Positions 5,668 through 6,016 of a stretch of 6,016 nucleotides of DNA are shown here, piece after piece. The position numbers and the translations under genes are program-made. The notes below the pieces were generated by a model, which saw only the letters and a list, made by a program, of their open reading frames with translations, did not search any database and was not told the DNA's origin. Numbering within the stretch: position 1 is the first letter of the stretch; each line of letters opens with the position of its first letter. Origin of the DNA: an uncultured Moraxellaceae bacterium (GTDB lineage: Bacteria > Pseudomonadota > Gammaproteobacteria > Pseudomonadales > Moraxellaceae); the NCBI GenBank assembly GCA_937928295.1, contig CALEYY010000204.1, forward strand, positions 1 through 6,016, given 5' to 3'.

Positions 5668-6016
5668 ATGTCGTCGACGCTTTACCCAAACCTTCTCGCG
5701 CCGCTGGATCTCGGCTTTACCACGCTGCGCAATCGCACCCTCATGGGCTCCATGCACTTAGGGCTAGAAGAGGCCGAGCACGGCTTCGAGCGCATGGCCG
5801 CGTTCTATGCCGAGCGGGCGCGTGGCGGCGTTGGCCTGATCGTGACCGGTGGCATCTCGCCGGATGATCACGGGCTGGTCTTTGCGGGCGGCGCCAAGCT
5901 GACCACGATGGAGGAGGTCGAGCACCATCGTGTGATTACCGAAGCGGTTCATCGCGAGGGCGGCAAGATCGCCATGCAGATCCTGCACACCGGGCGCTAT
6001 TCGTATCAGGCCGGGC
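5668..6016 (+). CDS. fadH: 2,4-dienoyl-CoA reductase FadH, N-terminal part (3' end outside window)
   Basis: The first 116 residues of an old-yellow-enzyme-type flavoprotein; full FadH is about 670 residues, with FMN, FAD and a 4Fe-4S cluster. It reduces 2,4-dienoyl-CoA with NADPH during beta-oxidation of unsaturated fatty acids. The N-terminus LLAPLDLGFTTLRNRTLMGSMH (9-30) and the segments FYAERARGGVGLIVTGGIS (46-64) and GGKIAMQILHTGRYSYQ (98-114) are close to E. coli FadH as recalled. The catalytic Tyr and His and the iron-sulfur cysteines lie outside the window. The ATG at 5668 is supported by AGGTG seven bases upstream. It is transcribed away from the padR-family gene, from a promoter bracketed by two dyads. 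Being truncated, it could in principle be a shorter FMN-only relative, but the N-terminal match to FadH is strong. Confidence 0.93.
   Translation, partial: MSSTLYPNLLAPLDLGFTTLRNRTLMGSMHLGLEEAEHGFERMAAFYAERARGGVGLIVTGGISPDDHGLVFAGGAKLTTMEEVEHHRVITEAVHREGGKIAMQILHTGRYSYQAG

Overview
The window is a piece of a bacterial chromosome, compact and moderately GC-rich by eye. It carries six complete or partial genes on the minus strand and one partial gene on the plus strand. The FadH N-terminus closely resembles the Escherichia coli type, and the rest of the gene set also fits a heterotrophic proteobacterium, most likely a gammaproteobacterium. That assignment is inference from protein character only. 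There is no rRNA, tRNA, CRISPR array, insertion sequence or phage gene, and no reading frame looks broken.

Layout in the direction of minus-strand transcription (high to low coordinates): a PadR-family regulator (5553-5023); a 184-bp gap with a stem-loop and a small dyad; an aldehyde dehydrogenase of the coniferyl-aldehyde type (4838-3405); a membrane di-iron fatty acid desaturase-family protein (3395 or 3404 to 2505); a classical short-chain dehydrogenase (2467-1670); an acyl-CoA dehydrogenase (1664-444); and the first 141 codons of a PaaG-like enoyl-CoA hydratase/isomerase (423 to beyond base 1). Gaps between the five enzyme genes are about 0-37 bp, so they look like one operon. Diverging from padR on the plus strand is the start of fadH (5668 to beyond 6016), a 2,4-dienoyl-CoA reductase.

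The 114-bp padR-fadH intergenic region has the clearest regulatory architecture. Two near-identical dyads (core TGCAA-N4-TTGCA), centred exactly 40 bp apart, bracket a good sigma70-like promoter for fadH. One overlaps the -35 box and the other lies at the predicted start of transcription. The simplest reading is that PadR binds both sites and represses fadH and itself.

Together the genes suggest catabolism of a hydrophobic alcohol, aldehyde or acid. The SDR and ALDH would take an alcohol through an aldehyde to an acid. The ACAD and the isomerase/hydratase would carry out beta-oxidation steps on the CoA ester. FadH and a PaaG-type isomerase are the kinds of enzyme needed when the chain is unsaturated. 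The desaturase-family protein may supply or modify the substrate. The acyl-CoA ligase and thiolase such a route needs are not visible here. The actual substrate cannot be read from the sequence.
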